A stretch of 64,000 nucleotides of DNA from Lingula anatina (lineage: Eukaryota > Brachiopoda > Lingulata > Lingulida > Lingulidae): positions 879,932-943,931 of the forward strand of contig NW_019775513.1 of the NCBI RefSeq assembly GCF_001039355.2. Reading direction: 5' to 3'. A model generated the notes under the pieces. That model worked only from the letters and a program-made list of their open reading frames with translations, was not told the origin of the DNA and did no database searches. Both the position numbers and the translations under genes were made by a program. This document shows, piece by piece, positions 26,101 through 40,444 of this stretch. The stretch's first letter is position 1, and every line of letters starts with the position of its first letter.

Positions 26101-27299
26101 AAGATTTTCAATAGCATATTTAGATTTTTCTAAGAGACGTCTAATTTCTTAATAGATGTGTATTTACACATTTAATACGTGACCATAGAGGAATGACTTG
26201 GGGGTATGCCGTATGTTATTTTGTGTATGTCGCCTTCGCGGAAGAGTGAGAACTTTGTAACTTCGTCACTCTAGTCATTTCGGCCGACAACAACTCGGTG
26301 ACAGATTGGAATCAGCGAAGAACAGATTATTATAATTTTTCAAAGCATTAAAGATCAATTAACTTGAAATTGCAGCCAGTCTCCAAGTGCCATAACAAGT
26401 GAAGAAGACAAGTTGAAATGTCCAGGTAAGACAGAGAGCTGATTCCAAATAAAATTAATGTCATAGTCTGGGTGAAATGAGTTTGTGAAAATGTATATTC
26501 ATATTCTGGGCAGCATTTCAAAGCAACCCCCATCCATTGATGGACATATATTAAGGTTAATCATATTTCAATGCACGTGTGGCATGATGAATTTTTAGAT
26601 TTGGTTTACATAAGGCACGAGTGTGTGGAGTCTCTATTTCCAAGTATTTTATAAACGGCGATATTTTGATCGAAAACAGTATAGATTAATCCCAGTGCAA
26701 CTTATGTAATCTTTTCGATTTTCTCTCAGTCCTGGTCATTTTGCGCCGTGTTGTGGCTAATATTCCTGCTAATAGTACGTATATCACGGCATGTTAGAAA
26801 TAACATTGATATTTTAACTGCACCGTGAAAAAATCCCCCACTTGAAACCTACTTAAAAGGTTCCGAATCAGTGCATTACTTAACCACCGTGGTTTGAACA
26901 AAATGGGTGGTTGAACGCAATCTTATAATTCGTGTTTTCTATTCACTGCCGGATTAATTATCGAGTTTTATGTAGACGTTATAATGGAGGGGCAGCAATC
27001 AATAGGCAAAGCTCCGGTTTTGTTTGACCACAATAATCTGACCGCTCTCCCTCTCCACTGGCACACGAGTATATCTGTGTAAACATTATGATCACCAGGG
27101 CGGGGTAAAAAGAGAGAGGGAGAGAGAGGATAGTACAGTTACAGTACTTTGAATATATACTAGTACCATGCTGATCGATAGACAGATATTACAAGTTACA
27201 TCAGACTGAAGATTTTGTTTGATTCTTAGGTTTCTGAACGCCCGTTCTGCGCCTGTGTGGAAACGCCGCCGTCATCCAGGATACCCAAAGGGACAAGAC
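23182..27299. promoter_or_regulatory. Shared 5' region between head-to-head genes A and B
   Basis: About 4.1 kb separates the start codons of the divergent beta and alpha genes, so both promoters must lie here. No TATA or initiator could be assigned with confidence. A GA-rich tract at about 27109-27129 sits close to gene B exon 1, and a large imperfect palindrome lies at 24314-24576. An ag/gt junction near 27230 may mark a 5' UTR exon of gene B. Confidence 0.5.
24314..24576. repeat. Large imperfect palindrome (inverted repeat, arms about 111 nt)
   Basis: The left arm at about 24314-24424 pairs with the right arm at about 24466-24576, centred near 24445. Matching blocks include ACACGCCTCCTC against its reverse complement, CTCGCT, AATCAG/AATCAGG, ACTCC/CCTCC and TATCG. 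By eye the arms match at roughly three quarters of positions. It could fold as a cruciform or RNA hairpin, or be an old foldback/MITE element. Confidence 0.75.
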
Positions 27300-27364
27300 A
27301 TGGGTCCGGGGCTGCAATACGACTGTCGCAAGTTGTTCCTCGCCATTTTTGTCATATTCATGAG
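27300..27364 (+). CDS. Gene B exon 1: signal peptide
   Basis: ATG at 27300, then a hydrophobic run (LFLAIFVIFM), ending in phase 2 at ggtaaag. Both downstream copies of exon 2 open in the matching phase. There is only one such exon, and it lies outside the duplicated unit. Confidence 0.8.
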
Positions 27365-30300
27365 GTAAAGCTTAATTTCCTCTCCACATTAATACTAGAT
27401 CGTATATTTGTAGGGGATGTTTTCTATATTTCGTAATGTCATAACCTAGTTCATCGCTGCTGGTAGACTAACTTCATCAGCCATTGTATGGTTGTTATTG
27501 GACGCTAACTCGTCATATAATAAGTGTATTGTTTTACTCTTTGAGAGCAGAATCTCCTCAAGGCGTATCCCGGATCACTAGAAAGGTACACAAACTCTCT
27601 TTGGATCACGCCATGTTGAGGGAAACTGCTTTTTGTATCGATAATCGTGTTACTAAAAGGTGCAATACTGCCTTTCAGCAACTACAATATACCGAACTTA
27701 TTTAGCCTCGGGGGGAGTCGGTAGTAGAGCAAGGATTTTAACGCCATCATCGAAAAATTCTTTGATTTCGAAAAACAGCCACTGATTTTTTCACGAGGTT
27801 TGGAGTACCATAAAAAGTACCAGACTCTCTGAGGGACCTATGCGACCTTTCCCAGCTGGCTGTAATTATAACAAAGTTGTGTATTCTTAATTCAGGGCCA
27901 CGCCATTGTGATGGATATTGTGTCTTTAAACAATAACATATCGTGCGTTTTCGAACTAACGGTGGTGTAAGCAAAGCCCGTGACCACGACGCACGGACGA
28001 ATGATTACAGCGTACCACACTCGGTGGTCATATTATTTACATTATATTAACTGAGTGCCATTTTAGTAGCCAAAATTGCACTTCTTCGCAATAACTCATC
28101 AGGTATGGGTGATAGTACGAAGTATGTGTGAAGACGGCCGTTTTAATTGATCACACGGACACCATATCATCTTGGCCTTTATAAATAGAGATGTAGGTTG
28201 AATACGCCAATAATGACAGCTGTCCTATGTATCCTGGTACATTACTGGCCCCAGGCTACACACGCTGCTGACGGGTCAGCTTAGATATGGCTTGAGGACA
28301 TAGTGTCGTTCTGGACAAATGAAAAGAATACCAATTAACGTCAGAACTTTTTAAAGAGCAGGCAAAAAATCTATGAAAGGAACAAGGTCAATAAGATAAG
28401 AATACCCATCGACGCTGAGTGAAACAAATACATTAGTGAATACTTTGCTTTTATTCAAGGTAAAGTAACACTGTAAATGACGAAGAGTAACAATGAAATT
28501 CCATGGACCATTTAAAAGTTAACAAACACAAAGGCTGTATGAAACGTACTCTCTTTACTAAATCGATGGATTGTTTTAGTTTTAGTTTGCTTGCTCTGTC
28601 TTTTTTCCTTTTTTACCTCGTGGTAGGTGGATTTTTTCACTTTGACAAGTCACAGACCATCTAAATTACATTGTTACAGTCATGGACATTTCCTAACGTT
28701 AATGGCAGTCCTATTATCTGCAAGTGGAGCAAAATTAAGGATTTATGACATATAAAGGATTTATGAATAATGTTATTTTTTATCATTATGTGGCCTGGGC
28801 AATCTCTACATGTTCAACCAAGTGACGCTCCCCCTCCCCCCCCCCCCTCATTGAGTTTGGCTGTTGAACCACGCTTTACGAAAATACATAACTGCTGCAG
28901 AGAACAGATTTGAATTGATTTACAGAATGAAAAAGATATGTTTTATTTGATGCTCCTAACCGATTGGACTTCTTCTCACCACAGAGAGGACTATGTAAGG
29001 ATCGAATATTTAGTCATAAATTACACATTTAGACACTTCCCTAAACACGTGTACTACCTAAGAATACGTAACTTTCAATAATTTACGAGTTCCATTGTCT
29101 TTCTACCTGCAGTATAGAAATATACTTTACTCAGTTAGTTTACAGTCTACATAATTCATGTGATGAAAATATTCTATCTGGCACCATTATTTGCTTTAAT
29201 TATTATCCTGTAACTATCATATTCCATTCCGTTTCCATACTATTTCAGCATCGAAGCATTTAGATGTGAGAGTTCCAGTATCCAGTCCCTGAACACAACC
29301 CGTAACATCACCACCCTGCTGGACTATTTATTACATGAGGACAGATATGACCGTCAACTCAGACCGGGATTTGGGGGTACGTGACCACATAATAAACACG
29401 CCGAGTGCCAGAAGTATTTCCTTTACTATCTACATAATGTATATTTATCACTGTAATTATTGGAGTTTTGGTTATTATAACCATTCGTTTGTTCCACTTC
29501 CATTCTTTGTTTTAGTAACAACCCATAGGCACCGCGGCGTGCTGCTGCCAAGGAACAAACTGAAAATATATAATTGAACCAAGAAAAACGTTCAGCTTTT
29601 CAGCTTCTTGTCTCCCAAAATGCCTCCCATTGTTCGAATGAGATTAATGCCCTTATTGATTATACTCATTTGATTAGGACTTGACGAGCGGTGACCATAA
29701 TCAGTTTTGTTCAATGGGTCGAGTCGATAAATACACACAGAATAAGTTTTTTTAAAATTTTAACTAGAACCTCGACTCATGGTTGAAACTTTTCTGCGCT
29801 TCTGTCTTTTACACTATTCAAAGATCTTTCAATCATCTAGATGATGAGAAAAGAAATGTCTTTAATTTTTAGGAGACATCGTACTTTTTCCACATCCAGT
29901 AACTTGCAAATGCAATCTTTCCAAATCACATAATTAACTTTACACTGTTCAGGCACGTGGACGGCAATCTACTTTTTTTCTCTGGATCGAAAGTAATGTA
30001 ATTTTGTTTAAATAATTCAGAATGTCACATCAGTCAGTGGATGCATTGAAAACGCCTAATGCCTTTCAAATTCAGTCGTTTCTTTGTTTATAAACCTGTT
30101 TTGAATAGAAGAAATGTATTCTTCGAATTTTTCATCAATTAATGGTCAGTCTCTTGGTGATTCGTATTCAAATCAAAAGTACAACTGGTCAACCGGACTT
30201 CTTATTGCCATTTAATACGAATTCTCCAGAGTCGTGCTTAACAGGGCACGTTTATAATTCCTTTGGCTTATTACTAAGATCTACATGGACATTCATGTTT

Positions 30301-33231
30301 GACTCGACAAAGGTTATTAATCACGGATTCAATTAATTTAAATTGACTTAATTGCGTCTATAATGCATAGAGAACTGCAACATTTGAATTATATAAGAGT
30401 TGCTCTTCCACAAGTGGTATTTGTAGGTCATGATCAGCCGAGACAAAGCGTATTCAAGGCAATGATAGCTTGAATTATACATTTAAGCCCTATACACAAG
30501 CCCTACTGGCATTTAGAACTAAATGAAAAATATACTGCAAATCAGAAAAGGGCAATAAAACCACTTATACAGTGAACCAACCAATTCTATAACACCGAAG
30601 GTTATCGCTGTCTGTTTGTGTTAGCCAAATACAGTGTAGAAAATAGTAATTTCTAATAATTGACTAGAGATTCCCTATCAAACCCTTCCATATTACGTAA
30701 TTGTTTGATGCCAGTCAGACCCTCTGTTTGCTTTTCCTTGTGTGGTTTGGAATGCGCTTGCATAGGTCTACGACTGAAAGGCTTTCGGTTTCCTATATAT
30801 ACAGTTTATCATTAAGCAAGTCACGGATTTACTTAAGAAGGAAATATTGTTCATAAATATCCTAGTTTGAAGAGACTGCCTTTTCTATTTGTTTACGTTC
30901 AGGTAATAGCAGAACACAGAGTAAGGGTATAGAACTGTTCACGTGCGCGACAACTGTAGTAACATGTGAAGATTAAATATATCTGTATTGCACGGACCCG
31001 TGTGTATTATAAGAGATTTTATATTCTATAGGCAAATTGTTGTGCCTACTTAACAATGCTTCATTATGCAGACTATAGTTTATAAATAAAATTGAAAAAA
31101 TACTCTGCAAGCTCTCATCACTATCAGTTGAGCTATCAACAGATTTTAAACACAAATATAAGTTATGTTAATAATATCAAATTCTATCATATTATACAAT
31201 ATTGGAAACCATCAACTAAAGGAATGAAGATTAACGAATAATCTAAAACTGTGAACAATACGTATGACCATTGAGTGATTTATTCATAAGGTCCCCCTTC
31301 AATTGTCCAGACGGATATCCACGTGAGGAGTTTTGGACCGGTGTCCGAGCTAGAGGGGGTACGTATTGCTAGACCGCAGTAGGTACATTTTAAATTCTGG
31401 TGTCCATGCTGGTGCAGTTCTGGAAAATTTATACCTATTTTTAGAGTGTTATCGTCATATACTTTTTTTACACAGTTTTAATTTCCATTTGCAACTATTT
31501 GTGAGATCCGTATGTAATTAAAAAAAGTGGTGGTAGTTGTGAAGTGTTGAGTTTGTATATTTTTCATACCCGTTATTGTTTAACCAGAGATACATTCACA
31601 CACTGAAACAAAATGTTGATAAATAAGGTGTGTGCAAATGATGGCATTGTGTGTTCTTAATCTTTCCTAGGCATACTCTATGGACTGTTACTTTCGCCAG
31701 CAATGGTACGACAAAAGGCTCACTTTCGAAGGAGAAATGGAGAAGCTCTCCCTTAGCATACACGTCTTAAAGAAAATATGGAAACCCGACACCTATTTTT
31801 ACAACGGCAAAAAGTCCTACCTGCACGCAATAACTGTGCCAAATAAACTATTACGGATTCGAAAGGACGGGTTAATTCTCTATTCTATGCGGTGAGTGAG
31901 ATCCCTGTGCTCATTAAAGAGATTTTATGCCAATTTAAATGTATGTTGCGGGTCGTATTCCGTACACACGAGGGCGGATGCTAGATGATGTACAGGGCGT
32001 GACAGGATAACACGCTGAATACTCTGTGTGAACGCATACTGGCAATAAACCCGTGGAGCTAGGCTACTTGTAGAAAGTATATTTTGCATTGAATTAAATC
32101 AAATCAATTGTCCATTGAGAAGAATCACTAGAGTTAATACACTAACAGTCTCTCTGCATCTCTCGTCTACTCTGTCTATCTCTTCGATCCGTTCTCTATT
32201 CATACCGCAGCTGCAGAGCACTTGAATTCAGTTCAAACAATACAAACAAATGCACCCATCTGCTATACAGTCGTATTGAATTCAAACATTCTGTTTAGTT
32301 TTGTGTTAATACCCATTTAGCGCTATTAGAATTCAGAACTATTAGAAGGCTTATTTTTACCATTGTGCATTTGTAGACTGACAATCAAAGCGAAGTGCCC
32401 GATGCTGTTGCGGAAGTACCCCCTAGATACTCAGGAGTGTCCACTGTACGTTGGAAGCTGTAAGTTAATGTTTGCACACCTTCCCTGGCAAAACATTTTA
32501 ACGGTATGAAAGACAAGGTCAATGAACCGCATCCAATTGAATCTGCAGGGTGTAATATCTAATGCAGAAATAAGATGATTTTTTTTAACCCTCGAGACAG
32601 GATGTGATATCTAGACCCCCTCGACTTAAAGCCCTGGACTGCAGTATTGTGACAGTAAGGCCTACATCTGATTCATTCTTTGTCGCTGTAAATTTAAATG
32701 CCTGGTTTGTGTATTGATCTAATGTGTGTTTTGTTATATCAAAAGAAAAAAAAATCTAAAGAATAAAACGCACAAACAATGTTTTGGGATTATTGCATAA
32801 TTTATTGTTTTCTTCTGCGGTGTTAGTTATACTCTGTTTCGTTTTTTATGTTGTAATCGATCATTTTTCCTTTCCAAAGCACATATTTAATGATGGAAAT
32901 TATTAAGGACAAGCCTTGGCGACAGGAGCTCGATATTGTGTAATTTTTTATTGATCCGAAATGCAAAATTTGCATAAGCTTTATTTCGATAAATTATTTA
33001 TCAATCTAGGAAGACTTTAATATAGTCATCGTGATAAAAATCAGTATATGCTAATACTTTTAATTTTCATGTTTTATTTTCACATAAGACGGACACTCCA
33101 CGGAAGATCTCATCTACCAGTGGAAATATGGAGAAGGGGACTCTGTGAAAACCGAAGGCGAGCTAAAAATGGCGCAGTTCGAACTGGCCGCTATTCATGA
33201 GTCCCACATGATAGAAGATTTACCACAAGGT

Positions 33232-33264
<33 letters not shown>

Positions 33265-36200
33265 TTCTCCCTGTTAATGACTCTTCCTGCAGAAGTGTGA
33301 TCTTGCTAAATTAAGGTATCTAACAACTTCTTTCCTTAATCGAGAAGACGCAATCTAGGATGCCGTAAGTTTGAAAAGGCGACACCTGGAGGCGAAAAAA
33401 CATTCCTTTAGAATTGACTGGCGGCTTGAGTAAACTGCGTGCTCTGTGCAATTACGTCCGTTGACTTGAAAGCCTCAGAGCCGGGGGATCGCGATCCTTA
33501 GGAAATCTAAACACAGCATATATCTCGGGGACATTTGCACTCAATATCTTGTTCTTGTGAGGTGTGTCTTACCGCTCTTCGGATTCATAGCGGGGGTCGT
33601 GTCCATTTGGCAGGCGATTATAATTTACTGCTAAATGACCCAGGTCATTCATGGGTGTTATTTGGAAAATAGACCTCATTTTTCCTTGTTCCTGAATTAA
33701 AGATTTTCCTTCTTACTGACTCCTATAGTGACCCATAATCTGGTCATTAACTTATGACGGACATATGAATTTCAACAAATAGAGCTAACTCTCCCGTAAG
33801 CATCCTATATTGATTTGGTTAATACGGCATGACGGTCTATACAAATGCACATATCCACCCGTGTTTGTCGAAGGATTTGACACGTTAGATATAATAATGT
33901 AACCATAATTTCCAGTCAGCCGAGTTTGGAAGGAACCGTGGTTCAAATGAAACCTTTAAAAATCGCTTGGCTTTGGTCATTAAGCTACTGCATGTAGAGT
34001 TTATTTAATATAATTAATGATAAATATTTGTCTTAAAAGTGTCAAAATTGCTACTTGAAAGAACATAATGGTTAAGTAAGCACGTTAAGTAAACGTAACT
34101 TACTTGGGAAATCGCAGGCCTACAAGTATTGTTTGGGCACGGCCAACTTGCGACCCGAATCACGAAAAAAATGAACGGAATTTTAGGGTAGGTCTTTCAC
34201 TGAAGCTGTTCAGATAAAAAGGATAAATAGGAAAACAACAGACAAAACTGTATCGTTCCGTGTGACTGTAGAAATATAGGGGATTTAGATCCGTGTGCAC
34301 ACCACCAACTATTTACCATCATAATAAGTGTGGCCAATTCCAAAGAAAAATATAACAAATATCAATTCTCAAATGTATCACGTAGAGAATATATTCTTTT
34401 TCAACCTAGGCAGGGAGGTCCACGTGATAGTCATATTAGTATATAACAAATAATAATATCACTACCGTTTAGATGCCGTTGTATAAAAACACTGGCGAAT
34501 GATGGATTTTAATTTTAAGCGGGAGCATCTCTAAGGATGGGGATATGGGTTCAAGGGAGTTCAAAAACGTTTTCCCATAGTTTAGTACTGTATATCTGCG
34601 TACAGCATAAATTTGGGAGCGGCTCCACTCTCCGACCCAACCCAGACCCATCCAGTGTCTACCTCAGCCAGACAAAGTCATCTCCTATGTAATTTCAGTG
34701 TATGTGAATGCTCTTGTAAATTTATCAGTGACATTGTGCCCGGTGCAGTCCCATGCAGCTCAGAATATTCTTATGTTATTCCAACGTTGACATTTCACAT
34801 TGCAGCAGTATTTTAATGGGGAATATCTCGAAGCTGCCCACCCAAGTGAATTAAATGCTTTTACCAAAACCTTCTCGACTTTTCCGTTGTCAAAATAAAA
34901 GTTGTTCGACCCCACCCCCGGCCATGCTCCCGACGCCATGAGTTCAGGGACGGGTTACGAAACCTAGAGATTTCCAAACACCACAAAAACACAAACACGA
35001 TTTAAAGATACAACGAATGTCTTGAATGCAAATACTGATCAAGATGATTAGGTCAAAGACTGTGCTACTGAGATAGCCGCGGGCTAAAACAAATCGTAAA
35101 AAAGTGAAACCTGATACTCATTTAACAGTGATAGGCAAGTATTACACCAGTAGAAGTTAATGTACAGTATAGTAATAACAATATGTAAGTTTGCTATCAG
35201 AGATTGAAATATTAATCTTGGGAACATATTGAATGGGCGATTTTGGCGCCGTCATTACAATATTAATACAATAAAACCGAAGCGTGAGGCGGAATGCTTT
35301 ACAATGATGCCCAATTCTTAAAAAAAATATATAAAATTCTTTTCGCCTTAAGAAAAGCTCCTACGCACAAAAGCCCACTTCAAGCATCTTTTGTATAAAT
35401 ACTTTGGGAGATCTCCAGCCTAAACATTAAAAAACCTAATTGTACATTTGGGTCGTGTAGCGTATAAAAGACTAATTTTTTTGTTATCCTCAGACATATG
35501 TAAGCTGCGACACCCCTAAAAACAATCATCAATGCAAGTATGGCTTCTTTGCGAGATTTTATTTCATGTTCATTAGATCTGCTTTACTCTTTCTAATTTT
35601 TTTACCTTCCTTCCAGAAGGCCAACCCTCCCTCAAATACATGTATTGTGCTTTTCGTTCCAGGAAATACATCGCTTCTGGCTGTCAAATTTCATCTCCAG
35701 AGAAACATCGGCTATTTTCTCCTCCAGATCTACCTCCCGTGTTACATGTTAGTGGGGACATCGTGGATAGCGTTTTGGATTAACCGAGAGGGTGTTCCAG
35801 CTAGGGTACAGCTGAGTATGTGTTCTTACTCGTTGTTCACTGTGAACTGTTAAAATGTGTTATACTACAGGTATAGTTTTTTGCAGTTGTGATTCGTCAA
35901 AAATAAGACGACAGAACATATTCTAAAGTACTTTACATTATTTGATTAAGAAAATGTCTAGCTTCTAGCAACTGCCCTCTGTTCCGTCGCGTCCAATTAT
36001 ATCATNCCCCCCCCCCCCCCCCCATTCAGTTTGGCTGTTGAACCACACTTTACAAAGATACATTACTGCTGCAGAGAACAGATTTGAATTGATTTACAAA
36101 ATGAAAAAGATATGTTTTATTTGATGCTCCTAACCGATTGGACTTCTTCTCACCACGACGGGGACTATGTTAGGATCGAATATTTAGTCATAAATTACAC

Positions 36201-39200
36201 ATTTAGACACTTCCCTAAACACGTGTACTACCTAAGAATACGTAACTTTCAATAATGTACGAGTTCCATTGTCTTTCTACAGCTGTACCTGCAGTATAGA
36301 AATATACTTTACTCAGTTAGTTTACAGTCTACATAATTCATGTGATGAAAATATTCTATCTGGCACCATTATTTGCTTTAATCATTATTCCTGTAACTAT
36401 CATATCCCATTCTGTTTCCATACTATTTCAGCATCGAAGCATTTAGATGTGAGAGTTCCAGTATCCAGTCCCTGAACACAACCCGTAACATCACCACCCT
36501 GCTGGACTATTTATTACATGAGGACAGATATGACCGTCAACTCAGACCGGGATTTGGGGGTACGTGACCACATAATAAACACGCCGAGTGCCAGAAGTCT
36601 TTCCTTTACTATCTATATAATGTATATTTATCACTGTAATTATTTGCGTTTTGGTTATTATAACCATTCGTTTGTTCCACTTCCATTTTTTGTTTTAGTA
36701 ACAACCCATAGGCACCGCGGCGTGCTGCTGCCAAGGAACAAACTGAAAATATATAATTGAACCAAGAAAAACGTTCAGCTTTTCAGCTTCTTGTCTCCCA
36801 AAATGCCTCCCATTGTTCGAATGAGATTAATGCCCTTATTGATTATACTCATTTGATTAGGACTTGACGAGCGGTGACCATAATCAGTTTTGTTCAATGG
36901 GTCGAGTCGATAAATACACACAGAATAAGTTTTTTAAAAATTTAACTAGAACCTCGACTCATGGTTGAAACTTTTCTGCGCTTCTGTCTTTCACACTATC
37001 CAAAGATCTTTCAATCATCTAGATGATGAGAAAAGAAATGTCTTTAATTTTTAGGAGACATCGTACTTTTTCCACATCCAGTAACTTGCAAATGCAATCT
37101 TTCCAAACCACATAATTAACTTTACACTGTTTAGGCACGTGGACGGCAATCTACTTTTTTTCTCTGGATCGAAAGTAATGTAATTTTGTTTAAATAATTC
37201 AGAATGTCACATCAGTCAGTGGATGTATTGAAAACGCCTAATGCCTTTCAAATTCAGTCGTTTCTTTGTTTATAAACGTGATTTGAATAGAAGAAATGCA
37301 TTCTTCGAATTTTTCATCAATTAATGGTCAGTCTCTTGGTGATTCGTATTCAAATCAAAAGTACAACTGGTCAACCGGACTTCTTATTGCCATTTAATAC
37401 GAATTCTCCAGAGTCGTGCTTAACAGGGCACGTTTATAATTCCTTTGGCTTATTACTAAGATCTACATGGACATTCATGTTTGACTCGACAAAGGTTATT
37501 AATCACGGATTCAATTAATTTTAATTGACTTAATTGCGTCTATAATGCATAGAGAACTGCAACATTTGAATTATATAAGAGTTACTCTTCCACAAGTGGT
37601 ATTTGTAGGACATGATCAGCCGAGACAAAGCGTATTCAAGGCAATGATAGCTTGAATTATACATTTAAGCCCTATACACAAGTCCTACTGGCATTTAGAA
37701 CTAAATGAAAAATATACTGCAAATCAGAAAAGGGCAATAAAACCACTTATACAGTGAACCAACCAATTCTATAACACCGAAGGTTATCGCTGCCTGTTTG
37801 TGTTAGCCAAATACAGTGTAGAAAATAGTAATTTCTAATAGATGACTAGTAATTCCCGATCAAATCCCTCCCTATTACGTAATTGTTTTAATGCCAGTCA
37901 GACCCGCTGTTTGCTTTTCCTTGTGTGGTTTGGCATGCGCTTGCATAGGTCTACGACTGAAAGGCTTTCGGTTTCCTATATATACAGTTTATCATTAAGC
38001 AAGTCACGGATTTACTTAAGAACGAAATATTGTTCATAAATATCCTAGTTTGAAGAGACTGCCTTTTCTATTTGTTTACGTTCAGGTAATAGCAGAACAC
38101 AGAGTAAGGGTATAGAACTGTTCACGTGCGCGACAACTGTAGTAACATGTGAAGATTAAATATATCTGTATTGCACGAACCCGTGTGTATTATAAGAGAT
38201 TTTATATTCTATAGGCAAATTGTTGTGCCTACTTAACAATGCTTCATTATGCAGATTATAGTTTATAAATAAAATTGAAAAAATACTCTGCAAGCTCTTA
38301 TCACTATCAGTTGAGCTATCAACAGATTTTAAACACAAATATAAGTTATGTGAATAATATCAAATTCTATCGTATTAAACAATATTGGAAACCATCAACT
38401 AAAGGAATGAAGATTAACAAATAATCTAAGACTATGAACAATATGTATGACCATTTGGTGATTTATTTATAGGTCCCCCTTCAATAGTCCAGACGGATAT
38501 CCACGTGAGGAGTTTTGGACCGGTGTCCGAGCTAGAGGGGGTACGTATTGCTAGACCGCAGTAAGTACATCTTAAATTCTGATGTTGTGAAAATATTATA
38601 CCTATTTTTATAGTGTAATCGTCATATACTTTTTTAACAATTTAAATTGCCATTTGCAACTATTTGTGACATCCGTATGTAATTTAATAAAAAAAAGTGG
38701 TGGTTGTGGTGACGTGTTGAGTTTGTATTTTTATCATATCCGTTATTGTTTAACCAGAGATACATTCACACACTGAAACAAAATGTTGATATATATAAGG
38801 TGTGGGCAAATGATGGCATTGTGTATTCTTAATCTTTCCTAGGCATACTCTATGGACTGTTACTTTCGCCAGCAATGGTACGACAAGAGGCTCACTTTCG
38901 AAGGAGAAATGGAGAAGCTCTCCCTTAGCATACACGTCTTAAAGAAAATATGGAAACCCGACACCTATTTTTATAACGGCAAAAAGTCCTACCTGCACGC
39001 TATAACTGTGCCCAATAAATTATTACGGATTCGAAAGGACGGGTTAATTCTCTATTCTATGCGGTAAGTGAGTTCCCAGTGCTCATTAAAGAGATTTTAT
39101 GCCAATTTACATGTATGTTGCGGGTCGTATTCCGTACAGAAGAGGACGAATGCTAGATGATGCACAGGGCGTGACAGGACAACACGCAGAATTCTCAGTG

Positions 39201-40409
39201 TGAACGAATACTGGCAATTTCACAATAAACCCGTGGAACTAGTCTACTAGTAGAAAGTATATTTTGCATTGAATTAAATCAAATCAATTGTCCATTGAGA
39301 AGAATCACTAGAGTTAATACAGCGCATACACTCTCTCTGCATCTCTCTTCTACTCTGTCTATCTCTTCGATCCGTTCTCTATTCATACCGCAGCTGCAGA
39401 GCACTTGAATCCAGTACAAACAATACAAACAAATGCACCCATCTGCTATACAGTCGTATTGAATTCAAACATTCTGTTTAGTTTTGTGTTAATACCCATT
39501 TAGCGCCAGAACTATTAGAAGGCTTATTTTTACCATTGTGCATTTGTAGATTGACAATCAAAGCGAAGTGCCCGATGCTGTTGCGGAAGTACCCCCTAGA
39601 TACTCAGGAGTGTCCACTGTACGTTGGAAGCTGTAAGTTAATGTTTGCACACCTTCCCTGGCAAAACATTTTAACGGTATAAAAGACAAGGTCAATGAAC
39701 CGCATCCAATTGAATCTGCAGGGTGTAATATCTAATGCAGAAATAAGATGATTTTTTTTTACCCTCGAGACAGAATATAATATCTAGACCCCCCTCGATT
39801 TAAAGCCCCGGACCGCAATATTGTGACATGAAGGTCTACATCCGATTCATTCTTAGCCGCTGTAAATTTAAATGCCTGGTTTGAGTATTGATCTAATGTG
39901 TGTTTTGTTATATCAAAAGAAAAAAAAATTCTAAAGAATAAAACACGCACAAACAATGTTTTGGGATTATTGCATAATTTATTGTTTTCTTGTGCGGTGT
40001 TAATTATACTCTGTTTCGTTTTTTTATGTCGTAATCGATCATTTTTCCTTTCCAAAGCACATATTTAATGATGGAAATTATTAAGGACAAGCCTTGGCGA
40101 CAGGAGCTCGATATTGTGTAATTTTTTATTGATCCGAAATGCAAAATTTGCATAAGCTTTATTTCGATAAATTATTTATCAATCTAGGAAGACTTTAATA
40201 TAGTCATCGTGATAAAAATCAGTATATGCTAATACTTTTAATTTTCATGTTTTATTTTCACATAAGACGGACACTCCACGGAAGATCTCATCTACCAGTG
40301 GAAATATGGAGAAGGGGACTCTGTGAAAACCGAAGGCGAGCTAAAAATGGCGCAGTTCGAACTGGCCGCTATTCATGAGTCCCACATGATAGAAGATTTA
40401 CCACAAGGT

Positions 40410-40444
<35 letters not shown>

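Larger units (their letters stand above)
28836..36005. repeat. Tandem duplication, unit 1 (about 7.2 kb)
   Basis: It starts in a C-run (28836-28847) and continues from the motif ttgagtttggctgttgaacc to aattatatc near 36003. It is collinear with unit 2 throughout, in exons and introns, with scattered substitutions and small indels. It holds gene B exons 2-7. Confidence 0.95.

Noticed and set aside
36269-36475. Open frame running into gene B exon 2 copy 2
   Set aside because: It reads exon 2 in the wrong frame. It does show where in-series splicing of both modules would terminate.
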